Notes: generated by a model from the sequence alone, not told the origin. A stretch of DNA of 64,000 nt from Mesotoga infera (GCF_900157305.1 NZ_LS974202.1:496001-560000); one strand, 5' to 3'; counted from the first letter of the stretch, positions 35,601-44,595 are shown. Made by a program: numbers and translations.

Positions 35601-38600
35601 ATGAATTCTCTTGCTTTCTCGCTGGAGGAAATTTTCAAAGGAATCGGCAGCTTTCTGAAAGACCGTTACCCCGCTCTCTTTGATACGTATCGTCCGAATC
35701 TCGAAGTGATTGAACCACTCGTCGAACCGGAGCATTCCTCTCTGGCCCGCTTTTCCTTCGAACACAAGGGGAGACACGGGATTTGCTTCAAATGTCTCGA
35801 ACCGGATTCCGGGGGAATATATTACATGAATGGAAACAAGTACTCATCGCCCCTCGTTCTTGTGAGAAAGTCCGGGATCGAAAAGATGAAGGAACTCGAT
35901 CTGGAAAAACACTTCGCTATCCCGGGATATTTTCTGTCTCTGGCTTTGAAAATGGCCGTTGTATTGAGATATCTTTCCAGGAACGGGGAATCGGTGGATA
36001 TAGAAAAAGTAAAAGATGCCGCCGAATGTAGATTCAACAGACAGAAAACCGGTGTGGAGTACCACCGGCTGGAGCCAGCGGGGGGAAGCGACGAAAACGA
36101 AATAAGCGACCGGAAGGGTGAAGACAGTAACGGCAAGTTCATATGGATAAAAGTCCCGGTGCTTTTTGAACTTCAAGATTCCAACGATCTACTCAAGATA
36201 TCCGATTTGAGAAAGGTGGTCGTCCCTGGAGATCGCGTGCCAGAATCCATGAGGCTTCCCCATTCATCGCATATCGGAAGGCTCGACCTATTAGAGACAC
36301 CCGAATCGGAGCAGATCGGAATGACGCTGTTTATGGCCAGCGGGGCTTCCTACGACGCCGAAAAACTCGAGATAATCAAGTCGGAGGAAGGTGTGGAAGG
36401 CAATTTCAGCCCTTCTACGAGAATGGTACCTTTCATCATGTATTCAGACGGCGCCAGAGTCACGATGGGCGGGAAGAATCTCAAGCAGGCGGTCAGGGTA
36501 GTCGGTAGCGAGAAGCCCCTGATAACTACTCCCATATACGACGAGATCGACATGAACGTGGGTGTCAACGCCCTCGTGGGTTATGCTCTATACAGGGGAC
36601 TGAACTTCGAGGACGGCATCGTCTGCTCCGAAAGTTTTGCCGAAAAAATGGCGATAGACGAGTTCAAATCAATGACTTTCGGGGATTTCGTTCCCTTGAC
36701 GCCCGACAGCGAGATCAGAACAGCGGGTAAGTCGAAAGTCATCATCGAGAGCAAAAAGGCCGGAATAAAGGTTGAATACACTTTCAGGTCTGGGGGAAGC
36801 GAAGTCAGAAAGACAGACTGGCTCTTCAAAAGAGAGGTATTTCGGAAGAGAGAGGGAGGCTGGTCGAAGATAAAAGGTTCTTACAGCGCTGAATTGTATG
36901 GCTCTCTCTATCCCGGAGTGATCCAGTCGAACGCGAGCATCGATCAGATAAGACCAGTAAGGCTTCACAAGCTCACCAAAGGCGGCGGGAAGGAAAAGAA
37001 CCTTTCCGACACCGGCATGGTCGAAGTGACCGTGAAAGTCCGCATCAATAAACCCTTGGAGGTCGGCGACAAAATCACCGGGCGGCACGGCAACAAGGGA
37101 ACCATCTCGAAGATCCTGCCAGATAGTGAAATGCCTTTCGTAGAGCTGAATGGACGGAGAAGACCTCTAGACCTTATTTTAAGTCCTTTCGGGGTCATAA
37201 CCAGAATGAACCTGGGACAGCTCCTGGAGACGCAAAAATCGCTGGAAGGCGCGTATGTGGATGAGCCTTTCAAACCGCTGGACATTGCCGAAAGGCTCAA
37301 AGAAAATCAACTCCCGTCAAAGCCGCGGTCTTTCCTCAACTTTCCAGACGGAAAATCCTTCGAAGCTACCGTGGGTTACCAGTACTTTGTAAGACTCGAT
37401 CATTGCGTGCGGGACAAGCTTCATGTTGTCAGGCAGGCAGAGGTTTCACCCATCACAGGCCAGCCGGTGAAAGGCAAGCGCAGAGACGGTGGTCAGCGGA
37501 TCGGGGAGATGGAATTCTGGACACTCTTCGATCACAACGCGATTAACACGATAAACGCCTTTTCGGTTACAAACACCGAAGATCCCTCGCGTTTCAAAGA
37601 AGATTATTTCTGGGCGTTCAGGACTCTGGTAAACACATACAGGGGCGTAGACCCCCGAACGATAGCCGAACCGTGTTCCATAAGCTTCCAGAAAGCGGGG
37701 GAGATAGATGTCGAAGAGAATTGCCCGGGCGACAAGAAAAAAATCGACGCCAGGCAGAAGTTCCTGCACGAAATTCGACCAAAAAACAAAAAGATCCCCG
37801 GTTCTGACAAGGATAAGCACGAGAAGAGCAAGAAGCTCGAGAAGCTCGAGAAGAAATACCTGCTCACGAAGAACGGCTATCTGCGAAGGTATATGCTCGG
37901 CAGGAGAATTCACTACTCGGCCAGGGCAACTATTACCCCGGTCACGGATATAGATATCGACCACGTTTATCTGCCCCTGGAGATGGCGCTGGAGTGGCTG
38001 GAGGAGCTTAAGGAAATGAAGATCGACTCCCCTGAAGAACGTGTCGCCGCGGCCGCCAGGGCGACCAGACTGGCCAGGGAGAAGGGGCTCATGGTTTTGC
38101 TGAACCGCCAGCCTTCGCTTCACAAACACAGTATCACCGCCGCAAAGCCTTTGTTCTGGGAGCATAGATCCATTGGTCTGCCGATAATGCTTTGTGAAGG
38201 TTTCGGGGCCGATTTCGATGGGGATACCATGGCCGTCTATTTTCCGGTTCAGGGCGAACCCGGCGAGGAACTGGAGAGGATGCTCCCTTCCTTCTCTCCG
38301 TACAGAGTAGGCAACGGCGAACTGATATACTCCATCGATCAGGACCTGGTGTACGGAGAGTATGTCCGGTCGGGTCGGAAAAAGCCCGAAGTCAAAAACA
38401 ATGTCCTCGAGATCGTTCAGAGCTCGAAAAACTTTCCCGCCGAACTCTTGGAATGGCAGAAAAAGACTCTAGATGCGTCGATGAATTCGACATTGAGCAT
38501 ATCTTTCGCCGAGCTCGCGACGCTTTCGGGCAATGCATTGGAGATCAAGGAATCTGGCAGCCGGGGAAAGGAAGAGAACTTTAAGCTGATGCCGGTATTC

Positions 38601-39566
38601 TCGAAGGGTATGTCGCTCGAGGAATACACGGGCAGGCCGGAGGCCTTCGACCCTATGCTGACTATCGCCGGTCGATCGAGGGCCGGACTGATGGACAAAA
38701 AGCTTCACGTCGCCCAGGCCGGTTACTTCACCCGTAAGATGGTGGAGTTTCTTTATCCCCTCCGCATAAGCGAAATCGATTGTGAAACAGAAGAGGGTAT
38801 TAGAATCGACCGGGCAGATTTCGAAATGTTTGCGCGGTGCGGAGTGGACTTTTCACGCTTCTTACTGGGGAGGTACGTGAAACGGCCGGAAGATGAAGGC
38901 TGGAGACTCGTCACCCGGGATGATGTCAAAGAATACGGGGATAGCGATCTTATCGTCAGGAGCCCCGTAACTTGCCGGGCGGTTGACGGCCTTTGCTCCA
39001 AATGCTGTGGGTTAGAGTTATCCACGATGCGCGAGCATGAGATTGGAGATTATATAGGCGTGCTGGCCGGGCATACGATAGGCGAGCGCGGCACGCAGCT
39101 TTCCATGAAGAATTTCCAGACCGGCTCGAGCGGCTTCAATATGCAAAGAGTGTCGTCGGAATTCTTCAAAAGGATCCGTCCAACGTCCGACCTCAGAAAG
39201 AGCAAGAGAAAGGAAGAGAACGAAATAGAGGACGACTATGTGGAATACATAAAGAGGCTGGCGGAAAGATCCGTAGAGGACATAATGGGTGTGAAGCCGA
39301 AGGAAGGGCAAAAGGGAACGCCTCTTTTGAAGAGTATAGACGTCAGCTCGATATACTTCGAAATACTTTTCAGGCACATGAAAGATCTGTCGCTCAGGGA
39401 CGAATCTGGAGTCAAGGAATACCTTTCGAGCCTGGAGCGGGGCTTTTTTTCGGCGCTCTCCTTCGAGCGGGGGAGGGGCGGGATAGAACCTCTCGAAGGC
39501 AGGATGATCGCTGAAAGCTCTCCGAAGGCTATATACGCGTTGTTACCGGGTGAGGTGAAGAAATGA
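35601..39566 (+). CDS. Miniature single-chain RNA polymerase: fused beta and beta-prime cores
   Basis: A 1,321-residue multisubunit-type RNA polymerase in one chain, about half of beta plus beta-prime (about 2,700 residues in E. coli). Beta part: SSHIGRLDLLETPE (222-235), FIMYSDGARVTMGG (278-291), NFEDG (335-339), GDKITGRHGNKGTISK with Lys491 and Lys499, TRMNLGQ with Arg535, GGQRIGEMEFW (630-640). Beta-prime part: GYLRRYMLGRRIHYSARAT (759-777), NRQPSLHKHSI, the Mg site GADFDGD (Asp871, 873, 875), bridge-helix start GSRGKEENF, trigger-loop helix GRSRAGLMDKK, zinc Cys1061/1125/1132/1135, GHTIGERGTQLSMKNFQ. All catalytic residues are present. The beta-prime N-terminus with its zinc ribbon and clamp coiled coil (sigma-docking site) is absent, and beta lobes and flap are short. 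ATG is chosen by GGAGGT 7 nt upstream. Confidence 0.95.
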   Translation: MNSLAFSLEEIFKGIGSFLKDRYPALFDTYRPNLEVIEPLVEPEHSSLARFSFEHKGRHGICFKCLEPDSGGIYYMNGNKYSSPLVLVRKSGIEKMKELDLEKHFAIPGYFLSLALKMAVVLRYLSRNGESVDIEKVKDAAECRFNRQKTGVEYHRLEPAGGSDENEISDRKGEDSNGKFIWIKVPVLFELQDSNDLLKISDLRKVVVPGDRVPESMRLPHSSHIGRLDLLETPESEQIGMTLFMASGASYDAEKLEIIKSEEGVEGNFSPSTRMVPFIMYSDGARVTMGGKNLKQAVRVVGSEKPLITTPIYDEIDMNVGVNALVGYALYRGLNFEDGIVCSESFAEKMAIDEFKSMTFGDFVPLTPDSEIRTAGKSKVIIESKKAGIKVEYTFRSGGSEVRKTDWLFKREVFRKREGGWSKIKGSYSAELYGSLYPGVIQSNASIDQIRPVRLHKLTKGGGKEKNLSDTGMVEVTVKVRINKPLEVGDKITGRHGNKGTISKILPDSEMPFVELNGRRRPLDLILSPFGVITRMNLGQLLETQKSLEGAYVDEPFKPLDIAERLKENQLPSKPRSFLNFPDGKSFEATVGYQYFVRLDHCVRDKLHVVRQAEVSPITGQPVKGKRRDGGQRIGEMEFWTLFDHNAINTINAFSVTNTEDPSRFKEDYFWAFRTLVNTYRGVDPRTIAEPCSISFQKAGEIDVEENCPGDKKKIDARQKFLHEIRPKNKKIPGSDKDKHEKSKKLEKLEKKYLLTKNGYLRRYMLGRRIHYSARATITPVTDIDIDHVYLPLEMALEWLEELKEMKIDSPEERVAAAARATRLAREKGLMVLLNRQPSLHKHSITAAKPLFWEHRSIGLPIMLCEGFGADFDGDTMAVYFPVQGEPGEELERMLPSFSPYRVGNGELIYSIDQDLVYGEYVRSGRKKPEVKNNVLEIVQSSKNFPAELLEWQKKTLDASMNSTLSISFAELATLSGNALEIKESGSRGKEENFKLMPVFSKGMSLEEYTGRPEAFDPMLTIAGRSRAGLMDKKLHVAQAGYFTRKMVEFLYPLRISEIDCETEEGIRIDRADFEMFARCGVDFSRFLLGRYVKRPEDEGWRLVTRDDVKEYGDSDLIVRSPVTCRAVDGLCSKCCGLELSTMREHEIGDYIGVLAGHTIGERGTQLSMKNFQTGSSGFNMQRVSSEFFKRIRPTSDLRKSKRKEENEIEDDYVEYIKRLAERSVEDIMGVKPKEGQKGTPLLKSIDVSSIYFEILFRHMKDLSLRDESGVKEYLSSLERGFFSALSFERGRGGIEPLEGRMIAESSPKAIYALLPGEVKK

Positions 39567-40468
39567 GCACTGAAAAAATGAAAACGAAGCAGACCATTCA
39601 AACACAGGAAAAAGCAAAAGAAAAAGGCAAAAGAGACGACCGTTCCAAGACACTAGGGAGTCTCAACGATTATCCGGTGGATACTTCGGAAGAAAAAGAA
39701 CCCATCGATCCGGTGGACGAGGATTCTCTTGAAAGGCCGGAGGCGAACGACGAAGAGACGGCCCTTTCCGATCCTATGACGTCCGACGAGGATGAGGAAC
39801 TCTTCACTTTCGAGCCAGGCGACGACCAGTACATAGCTCAAAAGAAGGTCTTGATCGAAATAGTCAGGGGCAGCCGTTTCTACTGTCTCAGAAGATACCG
39901 CTGGAATTTCTCGTACGAGTCATATCCAAAAGACAAAGAAGAGAGAATGACGTTCTATGGAGAATACGTGAAGAGAGTGGCGACGGTCCTGGAAAACTAT
40001 CTGAACGGTTTCTACCGGTTTGAAGGGCCGTCGATAGAGGGTCTGTACGGGAGTTTCGCCGCCCATACGCTGGCGGGGAAGAAACGCAAGCAAGAAGCCA
40101 ACAGGACTCATTTGAAATACATGTTGAAGAGCCACAAAGGCGAGTACATACGTTTCAACTGCTTCACCCTGCCCGGACGCCCGGAAAAGGATTATTATCC
40201 CGGGCTCGCCTTCATCATGTTGAGAGTGGCCCTGGGCGATCGAAATGGAGGGGAAAATTTGAAAAAAGAGCTAGAAGAAATAGCTTCGAATACAGACGGG
40301 AACATCACTCGATCGGCAGGTATCGAATCTATCATAGAAAAGGCCATCGGAATCAACTCTCGCATCTTTTCCGATGGCTTTCCCGACGAATTCAAGACCG
40401 TTGGATCTTTCTACGGATTTCTGTTGAAAAGCGACGGGTTCATGAAACTCTTTGAACGATTGAGGTGA
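39563..40468 (+). CDS. Charged protein of unknown family in the RNA polymerase-Cas6 operon
   Basis: A 301-residue protein I do not recognise. Residues 1-88 are disordered and charged: a Lys-rich start (to about 30), then an acidic run rich in Glu and Asp. Residues 89-301 look folded and mixed alpha/beta, with a basic aromatic patch RFYCLRRYRWNFSYESY (105-121), a Lys/Arg-rich AGKKRKQEANRTHLKYMLK (171-189) and a hydrophobic C-terminus. No Cys cluster, HTH or Walker motif is visible. The ATG overlaps the polymerase stop (ATGA), so the two are made together; it may be a basal factor that replaces sigma or alpha. That role is a guess from position and charge. Confidence 0.85.
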   Translation: MSTEKMKTKQTIQTQEKAKEKGKRDDRSKTLGSLNDYPVDTSEEKEPIDPVDEDSLERPEANDEETALSDPMTSDEDEELFTFEPGDDQYIAQKKVLIEIVRGSRFYCLRRYRWNFSYESYPKDKEERMTFYGEYVKRVATVLENYLNGFYRFEGPSIEGLYGSFAAHTLAGKKRKQEANRTHLKYMLKSHKGEYIRFNCFTLPGRPEKDYYPGLAFIMLRVALGDRNGGENLKKELEEIASNTDGNITRSAGIESIIEKAIGINSRIFSDGFPDEFKTVGSFYGFLLKSDGFMKLFERLR

Positions 40469-40473
40469 TTTTT

Positions 40474-41895
40474 TTGGCCGGAAAAGTCGAGCTTGTCATC
40501 ATGGGTAAAGCTTTGACGGAGGAAGATACGGGAGCCCTGAAGAACGTTCTCGAGTCGCTCATCCAGAACAAGGCCGACCTCAGGGACAAAGTGGAGGTAT
40601 CCGTTAAGGACAGTTATGAAGAAGTCCAGAAAAAGGGCGAAGGACCGAAAGAAGCCGTGAGGATACTTCTGGTTTCAAACGGCTATTGCAAAGCGAATTC
40701 GAAGACTATGGAAGGCGAGAAAAATATCTGCGTATTCTTCAAGGACGGTCTCACTCCGGACGTTGTGAGAAACGCTCAAAAGTGTGGAGCCTTCGGCGTC
40801 TTCCCCGTCGACCGTTTCTACGGGGAGAAGAAGGAGTACGCGGAGATCGCCAGATTTGAGACAGTTATGAAGAGGGTTATCAGAAATAAGCTGGCGGCAT
40901 ACTATCCGGAAAGCGAGTTCTTCAAAAGAATAGACTGGAAGGTCTCAAAGACGGACGACGCGAGAGACGACTATCTCTCGCTTTTTGCCGATACTTCAAG
41001 CCACGAAACCATGGTAAAAGCGAGACAGGTGATTAGAGCCACAAAAAATTATTCCGGCTGCCTCGATAAGTTCCACAGCGGTGTCAGGGACAAGTTGAAG
41101 AAGCTGCACGAACTCGAGACATCTGAGAAGCAGAATGTGGAAAAAGAGGCCGTCCACCTGTTGAAAGAAATAGAAAAGCGTTCAAACGAAATGGAAGCCT
41201 CTTTCAGAAAGCCGATCACGATACTTCTGACTGGTCCTACCGGCTGCGGAAAGACCCTGCTGGCAGAATACATGGCCAGAGAACTTGGATTTTGCGCTCC
41301 GGAGAGATTCGCCAAAATCTCCCTTGTCAACACATCGGAGAACCTCCTGGAGAGCGAATTGTTCGGGACCTTCGAAGGGGCTTTCACCGGCGCGAAGTTC
41401 AGGATCGGCAAGATGGTTTCAATGGCCGGGAGCGCCGTGTTCCTCGACGAGATAGGCGAGATAGGGGCGAGTGTCCAGGCGAAGCTCCTGACTTATCTGG
41501 ACGATTTGCGCGTGATCATAGATGGATACTCCGATCCGCGGGGGGTGAAGATCCCCCTTCTGCTCATAGCGGCGACCAACAGGGACCTTCAAGTGGAAGC
41601 AAAGCGCGGCAATTTCAGAAATGATCTCTACCAGCGCTTTTCTTACGAAATAAAAGTGCCGGCCCTGAAGGAAAGGATGTCGGATTTCAGGTATATGCTC
41701 AGTTATCTGCTTCAGAAGAAAAATATCGAACAGGGCGCTGGGATTGCGCGCATAAGCCTCAGGGCTATCGAAAAGCTCGAGTCGCACGACTATCCGGGCA
41801 ATTTCAGAGAACTCGAGCGCGTCGTGAAAACCGCGATTATGAACGCCGAAATGGAAGAAAGGGACATCGTCCTTTCGGAGGACGTGGTTATCTAA
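40474..41895 (+). CDS. AAA+ ATPase of the sigma-54 activator type, with GAFTGA and no DNA-binding domain
   Basis: A 473-residue protein. The N-terminal 140 residues form an alpha/beta domain of unknown family (a degenerate receiver-like fold is possible from KCGAFGVFPVD). A helical, coiled-coil-prone stretch follows (about 200-245). The AAA+ core has Walker A GPTGCGKT (254-261), the sigma-54 contact loop GAFTGA (302-307), Walker B VFLDEIGE (322-329), sensor I AATN (366-369), arginine-finger FRNDLYQR (Arg382/388) and sensor II GNFREL. The chain stops there, without the Fis-type HTH of normal activators. TTG is preferred, since GAGGTGAT lies 5 nt before it; a GTG at 40465 would overlap the previous stop. 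Confidence 0.93.
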   Translation: MAGKVELVIMGKALTEEDTGALKNVLESLIQNKADLRDKVEVSVKDSYEEVQKKGEGPKEAVRILLVSNGYCKANSKTMEGEKNICVFFKDGLTPDVVRNAQKCGAFGVFPVDRFYGEKKEYAEIARFETVMKRVIRNKLAAYYPESEFFKRIDWKVSKTDDARDDYLSLFADTSSHETMVKARQVIRATKNYSGCLDKFHSGVRDKLKKLHELETSEKQNVEKEAVHLLKEIEKRSNEMEASFRKPITILLTGPTGCGKTLLAEYMARELGFCAPERFAKISLVNTSENLLESELFGTFEGAFTGAKFRIGKMVSMAGSAVFLDEIGEIGASVQAKLLTYLDDLRVIIDGYSDPRGVKIPLLLIAATNRDLQVEAKRGNFRNDLYQRFSYEIKVPALKERMSDFRYMLSYLLQKKNIEQGAGIARISLRAIEKLESHDYPGNFRELERVVKTAIMNAEMEERDIVLSEDVVI

Positions 41896-41914
41896 ATTAT
41901 CATGGAGGTTTACT

Positions 41915-42694
41915 TTGAGAGTCAAGTTGAATTTCAGCGGCTTGAAAAATAAAGCTATTCCGCGCGATCATTTCTATCAGCTTTCGGGACTGGTTTACTC
42001 GATGATCGAACAGGCAAATCCCGATTATTCTAAGTGGCTTCACGATAAAGGATTCGTCGATGGAAACAAGAGTTTCAAGTTCTTCTGCTTCTCGAGAATA
42101 ATTCCCGAGCCTGGAGGCTACACCAGGGGCGGGGAGGACGGCGAATTGATCGTATTCACCAAAAACGAAGGTACCCTATACATCTCCTCGCCGGTCAGAG
42201 AGTTCATGCAGAATCTCGTGGACTTCCTGCTGATAAACAGAGAGATAAGGGTTCTGAATCATTCGCTGCTTATCGAGAGAGCCTTTGCGACTTCCCAGGA
42301 GTTCTCCGACGGCGAAGAGCTTTTCAAATGTATCTCGCCGATCGTATTGTCTACCCGTAGCGAGGAGTACAGCACCCCAACTTACCTTAGGGCTTATCAG
42401 GAGCCGGATCTTTTCGACGAATACCTTACTAGAAACGCAAAAGAAAAAATCAAAATCTTCCATGGCATCGAAAGCGACATAGAACTAACGGTAGATAGAG
42501 AATACCTGAAGAAAACCGGCCGAAAAAGCAACTTGAGGCTGAAGATCAAAGAAGACACCGAAGTTTTCGGCTCGATGGTGCCCGTCAAAATCAGGGGAAG
42601 GAAAGAAGAGATAGGATTCCTGTACCACTGCGGACTGGGCCAGAAGAACTCCCTGGGAATGGGGATGGTCGAACTGGCGGGGAAACGATTCTAA
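41915..42694 (+). CDS. cas6: Cas6-family CRISPR RNA endoribonuclease, orphan
   Basis: A 259-residue RAMP protein. The first ferredoxin-like fold starts RVKLNFSG; YISSPVREFMQNLVDFL and ISPIVLST are typical Cas6 strands, and the glycine-rich loop CGLGQKNSLGMGMVEL (239-254) near the C-terminus is the family signature. Tyr28 and His43 align by spacing with Tyr31 and His46 of Pyrococcus furiosus Cas6; the third residue (Lys52 there) could be Lys45 or Lys52 here. It should cut an RNA hairpin or repeat and keep the 5' piece bound. No other cas gene or array is in the window. The TTG start follows GGAGGT by 5 nt; gap to the ATPase gene 19 nt. Confidence 0.93.
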   Translation: MRVKLNFSGLKNKAIPRDHFYQLSGLVYSMIEQANPDYSKWLHDKGFVDGNKSFKFFCFSRIIPEPGGYTRGGEDGELIVFTKNEGTLYISSPVREFMQNLVDFLLINREIRVLNHSLLIERAFATSQEFSDGEELFKCISPIVLSTRSEEYSTPTYLRAYQEPDLFDEYLTRNAKEKIKIFHGIESDIELTVDREYLKKTGRKSNLRLKIKEDTEVFGSMVPVKIRGRKEEIGFLYHCGLGQKNSLGMGMVELAGKRF

Positions 42695-43034
42695 GAATCG
42701 ATAAACCGATTCCACAGTGTCGTTTCCTGTATGGCTCTCGGGCTCAAACGCTTTAAGATAAACTGTCCACGCTCTGGGACGAAGAACCGGGGGTGTTTTT
42801 TTCGCTCTATCCAGGTTCTCCGACCCCCTAATATTAAAGCTTATGTACCAATAATACGAAAAGTTCACTTACCATACCGTCGCTTGCTATAATAACCACC
42901 GGGATGGTTCTTCAGGCAGGCGATTCGGCCGCCTTTCGATTTTGGATTACGAACGGGGAAGTAATTCCGAATCTTCTTTTATCTCGACCGGATTTGTCTT
43001 GTATAAAACTGAATATGTCTTGTTGAATTGATGG
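42695..43034. other. 340-bp gene-free stretch after cas6; candidate non-coding RNA locus
   Basis: No ORF with a ribosome site. It holds a 15-bp palindrome at the cas6 stop (CGATTCTAAGAATCG, about 42686-42700), a GGGGGT...ACCCCC pairing (42789-42828), and an extended -10 promoter at 42864-42893. RNA from that promoter would begin near 42900 and can fold a GGCG...CGCC stem and a GGATTAC...GTAATTCC stem. No tandem repeats typical of CRISPR are present. Confidence 0.45.
42864..42893 (+). promoter_or_regulatory. Extended -10 promoter downstream of cas6
   Basis: TTCACT (42864-42869), 18-bp spacer, TGCTATAAT (TG motif at 42885-42886, TATAAT 42888-42893). It points into the stretch before the truncated C69 gene, which has no ribosome site of its own. 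Confidence 0.55.
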
Positions 43035-44561
43035 ATGCTTTCTTTTCCATCGGTGTTTTCAAACGTTGACTATGAACCAGGCGCACAGAGAGCCGTGTAT
43101 CCATTCATCGAACCGTATCCGCGTTATGTGGGTAAGGACATGGGTCCGACCTACGATGATCCTAACTATCCACCGACAGAACCTCTTGGTTACATCGACC
43201 AGGTCGAACACACCTACGGATACTTCGATGCGGTCTATGGAGTAATCAACGAACACCAGCTCGCGATCGGCGAGTGTACATGTTCGGCCAAAGTCTATGC
43301 GCAGCCCAAAGCCGGCCAGTGTATTTTCGACGTTGCCGCTCTTTCCAGAGTAGCCATGGAAAGATGCACGACGGCCAGAGAGGCAATCGAGCTCATGGGC
43401 GCGCTGGCCGTAGAGTACGGCTACTACGGCTGGGGCGAAACTCTCACAATAACCGACCCTCAGGAAGCCTGGGTCTTCGAGATCTGTGCGACACCGGACC
43501 AGAAGAGCGCTCTCTGGGCGGCCAAGAAAGTTCCTGACGGAGAAGTCTTCGTCGAATCCAACATGTTCAGGATCAGGGAACTCGATCCCAACGATCCCGA
43601 CATAATGTTCTCCCCGAACCTGATCGAAGTCGCGACGGCGGCCGGCTGGTATGACCCCAGCTCCGGTCCTATCGACTGGATGGCAACCGTCAGCACCGGC
43701 GAATACTCCATGCCCTACTACAGTCTCAGAAGGACCTGGAGAGTTCTCGACAGGGTTGCTCCTTCCCTGGAACTTTCTCCGTGGGTAGAAGACAGCTTCA
43801 CAAAGGCTTACCCGTTCTCGGTTGTTCCCGACAAGAAGCTCTCCGTGGCCGACGTGATCGACCTCTTCAGAGACCACTACGAAGGGACCGAGTTCGACCT
43901 GACACAGGGTCTAGCCGCCGGACCGTTCGGCAATCCTAACCGCTATTCTGGCTCGAGCAAACTGATCAAGGGCAGCTGGGAAAGAGCACTCTCGATCTTC
44001 AGATGTGAATACGTGTTTGTGTCTCAGGTTAGAGACTGGCTTCCCGATCCTGTCGGTGGAGTGGTATGGTGGGGGCCATCGGCGCCGCACGAATCGATAA
44101 TCATCCCCATGTACTGTGGTATCACCGACATTCCGGATGCCTACGATACGGGAAGTCTCGAAAAGTTTGACAAAAACATCGCCAACTGGGCGTTGAACTT
44201 CATGGGCAATTGGGCCGAGTTGAAGTTCAGCTACATGTACCCGGAAATCAAGGCGCTCCAGCAGAAGATAGAAGGCAAGCTCTTCGCAGTGCAGCCGGCG
44301 ATAGAAGCGGCTGCGGCACAGCTTTACGAGGTGGACCCCGAACTCTGTAAGGAATTCCTGACAGATTACGTCGCCGGCGTCTCTGACAGAGTAATGGCGG
44401 AAGTATGGGAATTCAACGAATACCTGATAACCAAGTACCGCGACGGTTACATCAACATCCCCGATGTCGGAAAGTCTGTTGGTTATCCCGACTGGTGGCT
44501 CAAGGAAGTCGGATACGCCGACGGCCATATCTTCGGACCGGACGGTTACAAAGCCAAGTAG
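43035..44561 (+). pseudogene. 5'-truncated peptidase C69 (dipeptidase) gene
   Basis: The frame encodes 508 residues of a C69-family dipeptidase, from YEPGAQRAVYPF through GYIDQVEHTYGYFDAVYG, INEHQLAIGECTC and WVFEICATPDQKSALW to the C-terminus. Known members begin with a signal peptide, the N-terminal nucleophile Cys (CTxIxVGKxA) and about 60 residues before EPGA; all of that is missing. A TGA stands in frame two codons before the ATG, and there is no Shine-Dalgarno. The rest of the frame is undamaged, so the loss is a single 5' event, probably at the edge of the RNA polymerase-Cas6 module. The product cannot be catalytic. Confidence 0.8.
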
Positions 44562-44569
44562 ATCTCCTC

Positions 44570-44595
44570 GCCTGCCCCTTCGGTGGGGCGGGCGA
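44570..44595 (+). terminator. Terminator-like hairpin after the C69 remnant
   Basis: CGCCTGCCCC / GGGGCGGGCG with a 6-nt loop (one G-T type mismatch), followed by ATTCTTAT. The T-run is weak. Confidence 0.6.

Noticed and set aside
35601-39566. Housekeeping rpoB-rpoC fusion
   Set aside because: Far too short, lacks the beta-prime N-terminal and clamp parts, and is not flanked by rplL/rplJ or rpsL/rpsG genes; it must be an additional polymerase.
42695-43034. CRISPR array next to cas6
   Set aside because: I looked for direct repeats of 25-40 bp with regular spacers here and in the other intergenic stretches and found none; only short palindromes are present.
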